Positions 52,494 through 60,650 are shown, counted from the stretch's first letter. The stretch is 64,000 nucleotides of DNA from Nocardioides panacisoli (GCF_019448235.1 NZ_CP080409.1:806001-870000); one strand, 5' to 3'. Translations and numbers: made by a program. Notes: generated by a model not told the origin, from the sequence alone.

Positions 52494-53897
52494 ATGGATC
52501 GACTGTCCGGACTGGATGCGAGCTTCTTGTACCTGGAGACCCCGGAGCAGCTGATGCACGTGTGTGGCGTGCTCGTGCTGGACCCGGCCACGATGACGGC
52601 GTCGTACTCCTTCGCCGACTTCCAGGACCACATCGCTGCCGCGATCGCCGACGTCCCGGCCTTCACCCGCAAGGTGCGTCGCGTCCCGCTCGGGCTGGAT
52701 CACCCGGTCTGGGTGCGCGACACCCGGTTCGACGTCGAGCGCCACGTGCACCGGCTCGCGCTCCCCACGCCGGGCGGGTACGACGAGCTGATGTCGTTGT
52801 GCGGCCACCTCGCGGCCCTGCCGCTGGACCGGTCCCGTCCGCTGTGGGAGATGTGGGTCATCGAGGGCTACCGCACCCCCGAGGACGAGGAGCGCGTCGT
52901 GGTGTTCGCCAAGATGCACCACGCCACGGTCGACGGTGTCTCCGGCCAGAACCTGCTGTCCCACCTGTGTGCCCTCGAGCCCGACGCGGCCCCGGTCGCC
53001 GCGGAGACGGCGGGTCGTCACCCCCGCGACCCCGGCCGGCGCGAGCTGCTCGGCCGCGCGGTCGTCGGCACGTTGGCCCGGCCCGCCACCGTGGTCAAGG
53101 TGGTCCGGCCCTCGGTCGGCCTGGTCGCGAAGAGCATCTCGCGCGCACGCCGCGGCACGGCGATGGCCGCACCCTTCTCCGCGCCGCGCACCTCCTTCAA
53201 CGGCACCATCACCGGCCACCGTGCGGTCGGCCTGCTCGACGTGCCGCTGGAGACCGTGCGCGCGGTCAAGGCCGCCACCGGCACCACGGTCAACGACGTG
53301 GTGCTGACCCTGGCCGGCGGCGCGCTGCGGCGCTACCTGGACGAACGCGGCGAACTGCCGCACGCCTCGCTGCTGGCCACCGTCCCGGTGAGTGTCCGTG
53401 ACACCTCCCGACGCGCGGAGGGCGCCAACAAGGTCTCCGCGCTGTTCTGCAAGCTCGGCACCGACATCGCCGACCCGGTGGAGCGGCTGGGCATGCTCGC
53501 CGAGCGCAACCGCCACGCCAAGGACCACCACAACGCCGTCGACGCCGACTCGTTGCAGGACTGGGCCGAGTTCGCCGCGCCCCGGACCTTCGGCCTCGCC
53601 GTACGGGCCTACGCCAACCTCCGGCTGGCCGAGAAGCACCCGGTCGTGCACAACCTGGTGATCTCCAACGTCCCCGGGCCGCCGGTGCCTCTCTACTTCA
53701 TGGGCGGCCGGATCGAGGGCATGTTCCCGCTCGGCCCGGTCTTCCACGGGGCCGGGCTCAACCTGACGGTGCTGTCCAATGCGGGCACGCTGCACATCGG
53801 CGCGATCGCCTGTCGCGAGTCGATGCCCGACCCCGACGCCCTCGTCGCGGGCTTCGCCGAGGAGCTGGCGCTGCTCGCGGACGCGGTCGGGTCCTGA
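52494..53897 (+). CDS. Wax ester synthase/diacylglycerol acyltransferase
   Basis: A 467-residue WS/DGAT that transfers acyl groups from CoA to diacylglycerol or fatty alcohol. The catalytic HHxxxDG motif is HHATVDG at residues 142-148; DRSRPLWEMW precedes it, and NDVVLTLAGGALRRYL and SNVPGPPVPLYFMGG are later family blocks. ATG 52494 with GAGGGG five bases upstream. KstR operator in its promoter would couple storage lipid synthesis to steroid growth; Mtb Rv0221 is the positional counterpart. Confidence 0.92.
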   Translation: MDRLSGLDASFLYLETPEQLMHVCGVLVLDPATMTASYSFADFQDHIAAAIADVPAFTRKVRRVPLGLDHPVWVRDTRFDVERHVHRLALPTPGGYDELMSLCGHLAALPLDRSRPLWEMWVIEGYRTPEDEERVVVFAKMHHATVDGVSGQNLLSHLCALEPDAAPVAAETAGRHPRDPGRRELLGRAVVGTLARPATVVKVVRPSVGLVAKSISRARRGTAMAAPFSAPRTSFNGTITGHRAVGLLDVPLETVRAVKAATGTTVNDVVLTLAGGALRRYLDERGELPHASLLATVPVSVRDTSRRAEGANKVSALFCKLGTDIADPVERLGMLAERNRHAKDHHNAVDADSLQDWAEFAAPRTFGLAVRAYANLRLAEKHPVVHNLVISNVPGPPVPLYFMGGRIEGMFPLGPVFHGAGLNLTVLSNAGTLHIGAIACRESMPDPDALVAGFAEELALLADAVGS

Positions 53898-54743
53898 TCA
53901 GGCCGCGGCCCGCTCCCGCGCCAGCTCGGTCGCCTCGCGGAACGCGGTCCGGACGTAGCCCGGCACCGCCATGCCCCGCCGATGGGCCCAGAGCAGCTCG
54001 GTCTCGGTGCGCACCACCTGCGCCGCGAAGTCGTCGTCGGTGGGGATGCCCAGCGCGTCCATCACCTCACCGAAATCCGCGTGCTGGCTGCGGTCGTTCA
54101 CCCCGACCGGGCCGAAGGAGAGGGTGCGCAGGCGGCGTACGAGCCAGCGCTGCCAGGGGGCCAGCTCGGCCCACAGGCCGCGGGCCGAGAGCTGGTAGAA
54201 GACGAAGTGGCCCGGCTCCTGGCGCTTGATCGGACCGACGACGGTGTGGGCGATCGCTGCCTCGCCGATCTCGAGCAGGCCCTTGTGCAGCAGGTTGTAG
54301 GCCAGGACCGCGGACCGCTCGGTGGCCATGCCGGTGAGGTAGTAGAGCATCCGGCACACGTCCTGGAAGGAGTCCGCATGGGCGAGTACGCCGAGCACGC
54401 GCAGCTTGGCGCTGACGGTGTCGGTGTCGGTGACGGCGGGGGCGCGGCCGATGTGCTCCTGCAGCCGGTCGAGGATCAGTCCGTGCTGGAGCTCCTGGGG
54501 CTGCCAGACGTCGGCGTAGAAGTAGCGGTCGACCTCCGGTGGGTCCGGGAGCATCGTGGTCAGCTCGAGCACGTTGCGGTCCACCTCGAGCTCGACGCGG
54601 GCCATGTAGTCCAGGACGTGCCCGAAGCGGTGGTCGAGTGCCGCGGCGTCCCGGACGGTGAAGTCCACCGCGTCCAGTCGGAGCGGAGGATGCTCGACGG
54701 CGAGGCGGTCGACGTGGTCCCGCAGTCGGGTCGCGCTGTGCAC
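53898..54743 (-). CDS. Ferritin-like diiron protein, acyl-desaturase-like
   Basis: A 281-residue all-helical protein. Ligand pattern of acyl-ACP-desaturase-type diiron enzymes is visible: a Glu in YMARVELEVDRN, E-x-x-H in QPQELQHGLI, a Glu in LLEIGEAAIAH, and a second E-x-x-H in RQEPGHFVFY. No membrane helix or signal. Homologues are sometimes mislabelled as LepA in databases. It ends one base from the WS/DGAT stop (convergent) and starts 85 bases from the divergent steroid operon at 54828, with the operator at 54806-54819 in that gap. Substrate and product are unknown; desaturation or hydroxylation of an acyl chain is the reasonable guess. Confidence 0.75.
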   Translation of the reverse strand: MHSATRLRDHVDRLAVEHPPLRLDAVDFTVRDAAALDHRFGHVLDYMARVELEVDRNVLELTTMLPDPPEVDRYFYADVWQPQELQHGLILDRLQEHIGRAPAVTDTDTVSAKLRVLGVLAHADSFQDVCRMLYYLTGMATERSAVLAYNLLHKGLLEIGEAAIAHTVVGPIKRQEPGHFVFYQLSARGLWAELAPWQRWLVRRLRTLSFGPVGVNDRSQHADFGEVMDALGIPTDDDFAAQVVRTETELLWAHRRGMAVPGYVRTAFREATELARERAAA

Positions 54744-54805
54744 GCTTGCAGCCTAGAGGAGTCGGCCCCGCCGACCGCGACGGCGGACCGGGGTGCGCGG
54801 AGAAG

Positions 54806-54821
54806 TAGAACACGTTACAGT
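54806..54821 (+). promoter_or_regulatory. KstR operator/-10 box of the side-chain operon
   Basis: TAGAACACGTTACA (54806-54819) with -10 TACAGT (54816-54821), six bases before the GTG at 54828. Architecture and sequence equal those at 39470-39492, and no ribosome-binding sequence fits in between. Confidence 0.85.
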
Positions 54822-54827
54822 TCTGGC

Positions 54828-57026
54828 GTGGAGACAGAGTCGATCCAAGCCGTCCGTGCGGTCGTCGGCGAGGTGCTGGACCGGGCCGAGGACGGAGCGA
54901 GCCCCTGGTCGGAGTGGGTCTCGTCCGGGCTCACCGGGTTGCCGGTCCCCACCGAGCACGGTGGCGACGGACTCGGCCTGGCCGAGATCGCGGTGCTGTT
55001 GCGGGAGGCCGGCCGCCGCGGCGTGCGGACCCCCGCCTGGGAGACGCTGTGCTGCGGAGCCCTGACCCTCGCCGGGTGGGGCACGGAGACCCAGCGCAAG
55101 GAGTTGCTGCCCGGCGTCACCGCCGGTGAGGTGCTCCTGGCTCCCGCCTGGCGGGAAGTCGGGCAGCGCTCGACCCCGGTGACGGTCCTCGAGGAGGGGC
55201 GCGTGACCGGACGCAAGATCGGGGTGACCGGCGCCGCGGAGGCGAGCCGCCTCCTGGTGACCGCCCGCGACGCCACGACCGGCGAACCCGTCGTCGCACT
55301 CGTCGATCCCGCCGCCGGCGGCGTCACCCTGCTCGACGCCAGCGCCTCCTCCGCCGGAGCACAGCACACCCTCGTCCTGGGCGACGCGCCCGCCGACGTC
55401 CTCGAGCCCGGCGCCGCCACCGCGTTGGTCGACCTCGCTCGCGCCGGACTCGCGGTCACCGCAGCGGGAGTGCTAGCCGGCGCCGCGCAACTGACGGCCG
55501 ACTACATCAAGAACCGCCGGCAGTTCGGCCGCTCCCTCGCCGAGTTCCAAGCCGTCGCCATGCAGATCGCCGACGTCTACATCACCTCCCGCGCCCTCGA
55601 CCTCGCCGCGGACAACGCGGTCGCCCGCGTGGCCGCCGGCCTCCCTGCCGGGGACGACCTCGCCGTCGCCGGCTACTGGGTGAGCCGGGAGGCGCCGTAC
55701 GCCTTCCGCACCTGCCACCACCTCCACGGCGGTATGGGCGTGGACATCACCTATCCCCTGGTGGGCCTCAGCACCTGGGGCACCGACCTCGCGCACGCGC
55801 TCGACACCACCGCGGCCGACGTGCCGATCGAGGCTGCGGAGTCGAAGAACCTCGAGCTCACCGAGGAGCAGCGCGCACTGAAACAGCAGCTGCGTGACTA
55901 CTTCGCCTCAGTGGCCACCCACGGCGAGCCCGGCGATCCCGGCCCCGAGCCCGGCACCTGGGACCGCCACGGCCCCTCCTACACCCGCCTGATCAGGCAG
56001 CTGGGCGAGGACGGCTGGATGGGCGTCGGCTGGCCGACGGAGTACGGCGGCCACGGCCTGGGCGAGGTGGAGCAGACGATCTTCGCCAACGAGGCGCAGT
56101 ACGCCGACGTCCACCTGCCCGCGGTCACGCTGCAGACCGTCGGTCCCACCCTGATCCGCTACGGCACGCAGAAGCAGAAGGACCTGTTCCTGCAGCGCAT
56201 CCTCGCCGGTGACGTCCACTTCGCCATCGGCTACTCCGAGCCCGACGCCGGCACCGACCTCGCATCGCTGCGCACCACCGCGCGCCTGGTCGAGGACGAC
56301 GGCGAGCCCCACTACCTGGTCAACGGGCAGAAGCTGTGGACCACCGGTGGCCACCATGCGGACTACCTGTGGCTCGCCGTGCGCACCGACCCCGACGCGC
56401 CCAAGCACCGGGGCATCTCGATCCTGATCGTCGACACCTCCGACCCGGGCTACAGCCACACCCCGATCATCACCGCGGACGGCTCCCACCACGTCAACGC
56501 GACGTACTTCAACGACGTCCGGGTGCCGGCGGACATGCTCGTCGGCGAGGAGAACCAGGGCTGGAAGCTGATCACGACCCAGCTCAACCACGAGCGGGTC
56601 ATGCTCGGGCCGGCGGGCCGCATCGAGGGCCTGCGCGACCGTGTCGTGCGGTGGGCCGACGCCGCCGGCGTCCGTGCCGAGCCCGACGTCGCGGCGACGC
56701 TGGGGGAGTGCACCGCGGTCTTCCGCGTCAACGAGCTGCTCAACCACAACGTGGCCCGCGCCGGCGAGTCCGGCGAGGTCAGCGTGGCCGACGCCTCGGC
56801 GTCGAAGGTCTTCGCCGCCGACCGGGTGCAGTACCTCCTCGCCGACCTGATCGCCGCGGTGCACCGCCACGGGGACCCGTCCGACCCCGGAACGAGGGAG
56901 CTGCTCGACTACCTCGACGCCCAGGCCAAGCGGAACCTCGTCCTCACCTTCGGTGGCGGCGTGCAGGAGGTGCAGCGGGAGTTGATCGCGATGTTCGGAC
57001 TCGGGTTGCCCCGGGTCCCCCGATGA
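54828..57026 (+). CDS. Fused FadE28-FadE29-like acyl-CoA dehydrogenase (ChsE1-ChsE2)
   Basis: A 732-residue protein with two ACAD units. The N-half (about 1-340) resembles FadE28: EHGGDGLGLAEIAVLL, YIKNRRQFGRSLAEFQAVAMQIADVYI, HLHGGMGVDITYPL. After the linker PIEAAESKNLELTEEQR the C-half (about 350-732) resembles FadE29: WPTEYGGHGLGEVEQ, YSEPDAGTDLASLRTTA, YLVNGQKLWTTGGHHADYLW, ending GGGVQEVQRELIAMFGLGLPR. In Mtb two separate genes (Rv3544c, Rv3543c) form a heterotetramer that dehydrogenates the 3-carbon side chain of 3-oxo-4-pregnene-20-carboxyl-CoA. The added length (about 726) agrees with a simple fusion. GTG 54828 is chosen on the leaderless promoter. First gene of a five-gene operon. 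Confidence 0.88.
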   Translation: METESIQAVRAVVGEVLDRAEDGASPWSEWVSSGLTGLPVPTEHGGDGLGLAEIAVLLREAGRRGVRTPAWETLCCGALTLAGWGTETQRKELLPGVTAGEVLLAPAWREVGQRSTPVTVLEEGRVTGRKIGVTGAAEASRLLVTARDATTGEPVVALVDPAAGGVTLLDASASSAGAQHTLVLGDAPADVLEPGAATALVDLARAGLAVTAAGVLAGAAQLTADYIKNRRQFGRSLAEFQAVAMQIADVYITSRALDLAADNAVARVAAGLPAGDDLAVAGYWVSREAPYAFRTCHHLHGGMGVDITYPLVGLSTWGTDLAHALDTTAADVPIEAAESKNLELTEEQRALKQQLRDYFASVATHGEPGDPGPEPGTWDRHGPSYTRLIRQLGEDGWMGVGWPTEYGGHGLGEVEQTIFANEAQYADVHLPAVTLQTVGPTLIRYGTQKQKDLFLQRILAGDVHFAIGYSEPDAGTDLASLRTTARLVEDDGEPHYLVNGQKLWTTGGHHADYLWLAVRTDPDAPKHRGISILIVDTSDPGYSHTPIITADGSHHVNATYFNDVRVPADMLVGEENQGWKLITTQLNHERVMLGPAGRIEGLRDRVVRWADAAGVRAEPDVAATLGECTAVFRVNELLNHNVARAGESGEVSVADASASKVFAADRVQYLLADLIAAVHRHGDPSDPGTRELLDYLDAQAKRNLVLTFGGGVQEVQRELIAMFGLGLPRVPR

Positions 57027-57037
57027 GGAGGTCCACG

Positions 57038-57607
57038 GTGGTCGATCCCGACCGGTCCCCGGTCGACCCGGCGGTCCACGAGAAGGTCATGGCCGAGGCC
57101 GAGCGGATCCGTGCGCTCGGGGAGGCCTCGGAGCGCTTCGCGCGCGACCCGGTCAACCAGCCCACCATCAACAACTGGCTCGACGCGATGGGCGTGGACA
57201 ACCCCCGCTTCCGCGAGGGTGAGGCGCCCCCCTCGATGGCGCAGGTCTGGACCATGCCGGGGCTCGTCGGCAGGCCACCCGCCACCGACCCGCTCCACGG
57301 CATGATGACCGTGCTCACCGACCTCGGCTTCACCGCCGTGCTGGGCACCAACTGCGAACAGCACTACGAGCGCTACCTCCGCGTCGGGGAGCAGCTGCGG
57401 GTCACCAGCGCCCTGGAGTCGGTGGCCGGCCCCAAGACCACCGGCATGGGCGTGGGGTACTTCGTCACCTCCCGCAACACCTGGTACGTCGAGCACGACG
57501 ACGGCTCCAGCGAGCAGGTCGCCACCATGCTCTTCCGGGTGCTGAAGTTCATCCCGAAGGCCGCGAGCGCCAGCGAGCGTGGCGAGACCGGTGGGAGCGG
57601 CCGATGA
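57038..57607 (+). CDS. ChsH2 MaoC-domain half (steroid enoyl-CoA hydratase subunit)
   Basis: About 189 residues from GTG 57038, which has GAGGAGG six bases upstream; an ATG at 57023 overlapping the previous stop is the alternative. It is a MaoC-like N-terminal-type hotdog: INNWLDAMGVDNPRF, SMAQVWTMPGL, GTNCEQHYERYLRVGEQLRVTSALES. It equals the N-terminal half of Mtb Rv3542c (ChsH2), which pairs with ChsH1 to hydrate the C22-ene-CoA formed by the preceding dehydrogenase. The DUF35 half that is fused in Mtb is here the next gene. Confidence 0.85.
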   Translation: MVDPDRSPVDPAVHEKVMAEAERIRALGEASERFARDPVNQPTINNWLDAMGVDNPRFREGEAPPSMAQVWTMPGLVGRPPATDPLHGMMTVLTDLGFTAVLGTNCEQHYERYLRVGEQLRVTSALESVAGPKTTGMGVGYFVTSRNTWYVEHDDGSSEQVATMLFRVLKFIPKAASASERGETGGSGR

Positions 57608-58017
57608 GTGTCGTCCGCCCGGTCACCAACCGCGACAACGCCTACTTCTTCGAGGGCACCTCACGCGGGGAGCTGCGGATCCAGCGCTGCAACGCCTGCG
57701 GCGTACTCCGCCACCCGCCCGGGCCCGCCTGCCCCGACTGCGGGGCCCTCGACCGGGGCCACGTCGTCGCCGCGGGGGAGGGAACCGTGTTCTCCCACGT
57801 GGTCCACCACGCGCCACAGGTGCCGGGCAAGGAGCTGCCGCTGGTGATCGCCCTGATCGACCTCGACGAGGGCGTGCGCATGGTCGGCGAGGTCACCGGG
57901 GTCCCGCCCGAGGGTCCGGACGCGCTGCAGATCGGCGACCGGCTCGCCGTGGAGTGGAACGTGATCGACGAGGAGCTGACGCTGCCGATCTGGCGGCGCG
58001 TGGAGGAGCAGGGATGA
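57604..58017 (+). CDS. DUF35 OB-fold/zinc-ribbon protein, ChsH2 C-terminal half
   Basis: A 137-residue DUF35 protein with a zinc ribbon CNACG...CPDCG at about residues 31-48, then an OB-fold (GTVFSHVVHHAPQVPGKELPLVIALIDLDEGVRMVGEV). Starts in an ATGA overlap with the MaoC gene. In known systems this domain binds Ltp2 and activates its retro-aldol cleavage of the 17-hydroxy-propionyl-CoA side chain. A separate polypeptide here could bind Ltp2 without the hydratase. Confidence 0.86.
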   Translation: MSVVRPVTNRDNAYFFEGTSRGELRIQRCNACGVLRHPPGPACPDCGALDRGHVVAAGEGTVFSHVVHHAPQVPGKELPLVIALIDLDEGVRMVGEVTGVPPEGPDALQIGDRLAVEWNVIDEELTLPIWRRVEEQG

Positions 58018-58418
58018 CGGTCACCGTGGGCACCCGACTGCCCGGGTTCGAGCTGCCGATGTCACCGACGACCATCGTGTCGACCGCCATCGCCACGCGG
58101 GACTTCCAGGACGTCCACCACGACCGGGACGTCGCGCAGGGCGCCGGGTCGCAGGACATCTTCATGAACATCTTGACCTCCAACGCGATGTGCGAGCGCT
58201 TCGTGACCCAGTGGGCCGGCCCGCAGGTGCAGATCCGTTCGATCGCGATCCGGCTGGGCGCGCCGGCGTACCCCTACGACACGTTGCGGTTCTCCGGGGA
58301 GGTCACCGACGTGACCGACGGCCTCGCGACCATCGCGGTGACCGGCGAGGTCTCGCTCGGCTCGCACGTCACCGGCACCGTCACCGTCGATGCCGACTCC
58401 GTCGGGGCCGGCGCATGA
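58014..58418 (+). CDS. chsH1: ChsH1-like MaoC hydratase
   Basis: A 134-residue single hotdog with the catalytic Asp/His in TRDFQDVHHDRDVAQ and the SQDIFMNILTSNAMCERF block, as in ChsH1 (Mtb Rv3541c), the catalytic subunit of the steroid enoyl-CoA hydratase. Coupled by ATGA overlap to both neighbours. Adds water to the unsaturated side chain to give the 17-hydroxy acyl-CoA for Ltp2. Confidence 0.88.
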   Translation: MTVTVGTRLPGFELPMSPTTIVSTAIATRDFQDVHHDRDVAQGAGSQDIFMNILTSNAMCERFVTQWAGPQVQIRSIAIRLGAPAYPYDTLRFSGEVTDVTDGLATIAVTGEVSLGSHVTGTVTVDADSVGAGA

Positions 58419-59584
58419 GCCGCACCCTCAGCGGCGCCGCGGCGATCGTCGGCATCGGCGCGACGGAGTTCTCCAAGGAGTCGGGACGCTCCGAGCTGCA
58501 GCTCTCGGTGGAGGCCACGCAGGCGGCGCTCGCCGACTGCGGGCTCACGCCGGCCGACGTGGACGGACTGACCACGTTCACGATGGACAACTCCGCCGAG
58601 ATCGCCCTGGCCCGCGAGCTGGGCATGGGGGAGCTGCGCTTCTTCAGCCGCATCAACTACGGCGGCGGCGCTGCCTGCGCGACCGTCCAGCAGGCCGCGA
58701 TGGCCGTCGCCACCGGGGTGGCCGACGTCGTGGTGGCCTACCGCGGCTTCAACGAGCGGTCCGGCCAGCGCTTCGGCCAGGTGCAGAACTGGGCAGCGGC
58801 CCAGGTCAACACCAACGGCCTCGACAACGCCTGGACCTACCCGCTCGGGCTCTCGACCCCCGCGGCCACGGTGGCGATGCAGGCGCGCCGCTACCTGCAC
58901 GAGTACGGCGCGACCTCGGAGGACTTCGGCCGCGTGGCCGTGGCCGACCGCCGGCACGCCGCCACCAACCCCCAGGCGTTCTTCCACGAGCGCCCGATCA
59001 CCCTCGCCGACCACCAGGCCTCCCGGATGATCGCGGACCCGCTCCACCTCCTCGACTGCTGCCAGGAGTCCGACGGTGCCGTGGCACTCGTGGTCACCTC
59101 CGCCGAGCGCGCGAAGGACCTGCCGCACCCGCCGGCGTACGTCGTCGCCGCGGCGCAGGGCAGCGGCCGGGACCAGTTCGTGATGACCTCCTACTACCGC
59201 GACGACATCGGGATCCCCGAGATCGGCGTCGTCGGGCGGGAGCTCTGGCGGCAGTCCGGCCTCGGTCCCGAGGACATCGCGACGGCAGTGCTGTACGACC
59301 ACTTCACGCCGTACGTGCTGATGCAGCTGGAGGAGCTCGGCTTCTGCGGCCGTGGCGAGGCGAAGGACTTCATCGCCGACGGTGCCATCGAGATCGGTGG
59401 CCGCCTGCCGGTCAACACCCACGGCGGACAACTGGGCGAGGCCTACATCCACGGCATGAACGGCATCGCCGAGGGCGTGCGCCAGGTCCGCGGCACCTCG
59501 GTCAACCAGGTCCGGGACGCCGACCACGTGCTCGTCACCGCCGGCACCGGCGTCCCCACCAGCGGGCTGGTGCTCGGCCGCTGA
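58415..59584 (+). CDS. ltp2: Ltp2-type steroid side-chain retro-aldolase (SCPx-like thiolase fold)
   Basis: A 389-residue thiolase-fold protein. FSRINYGGGAACATVQQAAMAVATGVADVV is the SCPx/Ltp core in which the usual nucleophilic Cys environment is modified; YDHFTPYVLMQLEELGFC and VNTHGGQLGEAYIHGMNGIAEGVRQVRG are the diagnostic Ltp2 blocks. Ltp2 (Mtb Rv3540c) cleaves the last three side-chain carbons as propionyl-CoA and leaves androstenedione. Last gene of the KstR-controlled operon, ATGA-coupled to ChsH1; a hairpin repeat follows. Confidence 0.92.
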   Translation: MSRTLSGAAAIVGIGATEFSKESGRSELQLSVEATQAALADCGLTPADVDGLTTFTMDNSAEIALARELGMGELRFFSRINYGGGAACATVQQAAMAVATGVADVVVAYRGFNERSGQRFGQVQNWAAAQVNTNGLDNAWTYPLGLSTPAATVAMQARRYLHEYGATSEDFGRVAVADRRHAATNPQAFFHERPITLADHQASRMIADPLHLLDCCQESDGAVALVVTSAERAKDLPHPPAYVVAAAQGSGRDQFVMTSYYRDDIGIPEIGVVGRELWRQSGLGPEDIATAVLYDHFTPYVLMQLEELGFCGRGEAKDFIADGAIEIGGRLPVNTHGGQLGEAYIHGMNGIAEGVRQVRGTSVNQVRDADHVLVTAGTGVPTSGLVLGR

Positions 59585-59587
59585 GGT

Positions 59588-59667
59588 CGAGTCGGCGCCA
59601 ACTCGGCTCCGGAACGGCCCGAGTCGGCGTGAACTCGGCTCCTAGGGCCGAGTTCACGCCGACTCGG
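59588..59667. repeat. Hairpin-forming dispersed repeat, copy 2, behind ltp2
   Basis: Begins with CGAGTCGGCGCCAACTCGG (59588-59606), identical to the repeat at 6368. It continues with a perfect 20-base inverted repeat, CCGAGTCGGCGTGAACTCGG at 59619-59638 and its complement at 59648-59667, around a nine-base loop. Lying directly after ltp2 it can act as terminator of the side-chain operon. Confidence 0.75.
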
Positions 59668-59697
59668 CGCCACGAGCGGCACTGCCAGACTGGGGCC

Positions 59698-60141
59698 ATG
59701 GCGGACGTCACGGTGGTGGAGCTCCACGTCGCGAAGGCGACGCGGCTGCCGATGCGGTCGGTCCCGTCGGTGGTGGCCGAGGCCGGCAAGGGCATCGTCG
59801 GCGACCGCTACCACGGCACCCGCCACCGCCACGTGACCGTGCAGAGCCGGACCTCGCTGGACGAGGCCGCCGACATCCTCGGTCGCGAGGTGCCGAGCGA
59901 CCTCACCCGCCGCAACGTGACGGTGAGCCACGGGGAGGTACCACGAGAGCCGGGCGCGCGGCTGCGCATCGGCGGCGCCCTGCTCGAGGTCGTGCGGGTC
60001 GCCGCCCCCTGCAAGCTGCTCGACGACACGATCGGCACCGGGGCCCAGGACGCGCTGCGACGCCGGGCCGGGACGATCTTCCGAGTGGTGGAAAGCGGCA
60101 CCATCATCCGTGGTGACGCGGTGGCTACGCTCGAGGCGTGA
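59698..60141 (+). CDS. MOSC-domain protein
   Basis: A 147-residue MOSC domain (molybdenum cofactor sulfurase C-terminal type): GIVGDRYHGTRHRHVTVQSRTSLDEAADILGREVP, DLTRRNVTVSH, and the conserved Cys in VAAPCKLLDD. Such single-domain proteins are predicted to carry sulfur or handle molybdopterin; no partner is nearby except the DinB gene that begins in its GTGA stop overlap. Confidence 0.85.
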   Translation: MADVTVVELHVAKATRLPMRSVPSVVAEAGKGIVGDRYHGTRHRHVTVQSRTSLDEAADILGREVPSDLTRRNVTVSHGEVPREPGARLRIGGALLEVVRVAAPCKLLDDTIGTGAQDALRRRAGTIFRVVESGTIIRGDAVATLEA

Positions 60142-60641
60142 GCAGCCAGCGTCCCGACACCCTCGCCGCGGAGCGCAAGACCCTGGTCGACCTGTTGGCC
60201 GACAACCGAGCGGAGATCCTCGGCCTCCTCGACGGACTGAGTGAGGAGCAGGTACGCCGTCGGCTGGTGCCGTCGCTGACGACACTCCTCGGCCTGGTCA
60301 AGCACGCCGCCTTCGCCGAACGCGTGTGGTTCCACGCCACGCTGACCGGTACGCCGCGCGCGGACCTCGGCATCCCGACCGACGTCGACGCGAGCTTCCG
60401 CCTCGACGAGCAGGACACCATCGCCTCGGTCAGCGAGGAGTTCCGGGAGGCGACGGCCGCCTCGGACCGGATCGCTCTCGACCACGACCTCGACGACACG
60501 GGCCCGCACCCGCGGCTCGGCGAGGTCAGCCTGCGCTGGATGTATGTCCACATGATCGAGGAGCTGGCCCGCCACGCCGGACACGGCGACATCCTCCGCG
60601 AACAACTGCTCGGCGCAGCGGAAACCACCGGCGCGGGGTGA
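60138..60641 (+). CDS. DinB/DUF664-family protein
   Basis: A 167-residue four-helix protein of the DinB/mycothiol-transferase superfamily. Metal-ligand histidines are seen in LLGLVKHAAFAERVWFH and MYVHMIEELARHAGHGDILRE. Members with this DUF664 pattern are thiol transferases using mycothiol or of unknown activity. Starts with GTG overlapping the MOSC stop, so the pair is co-translated. Confidence 0.84.
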   Translation: MSSQRPDTLAAERKTLVDLLADNRAEILGLLDGLSEEQVRRRLVPSLTTLLGLVKHAAFAERVWFHATLTGTPRADLGIPTDVDASFRLDEQDTIASVSEEFREATAASDRIALDHDLDDTGPHPRLGEVSLRWMYVHMIEELARHAGHGDILREQLLGAAETTGAG

Positions 60642-60650
60642 CGCGGAGCG

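Noticed and set aside
52407..53795. Long N-terminal extension of the LipC-like hydrolase (frame open to 53795)
   Set aside because: The extension runs antisense through the WS/DGAT gene and across the KstR operator; its residues are of shadow type.
53982..54827. Extended N-terminus for the fused acyl-CoA dehydrogenase
   Set aside because: It overlaps the diiron-protein gene antisense and reads through the KstR operator and -10 box; ACAD homology begins only after 54828.
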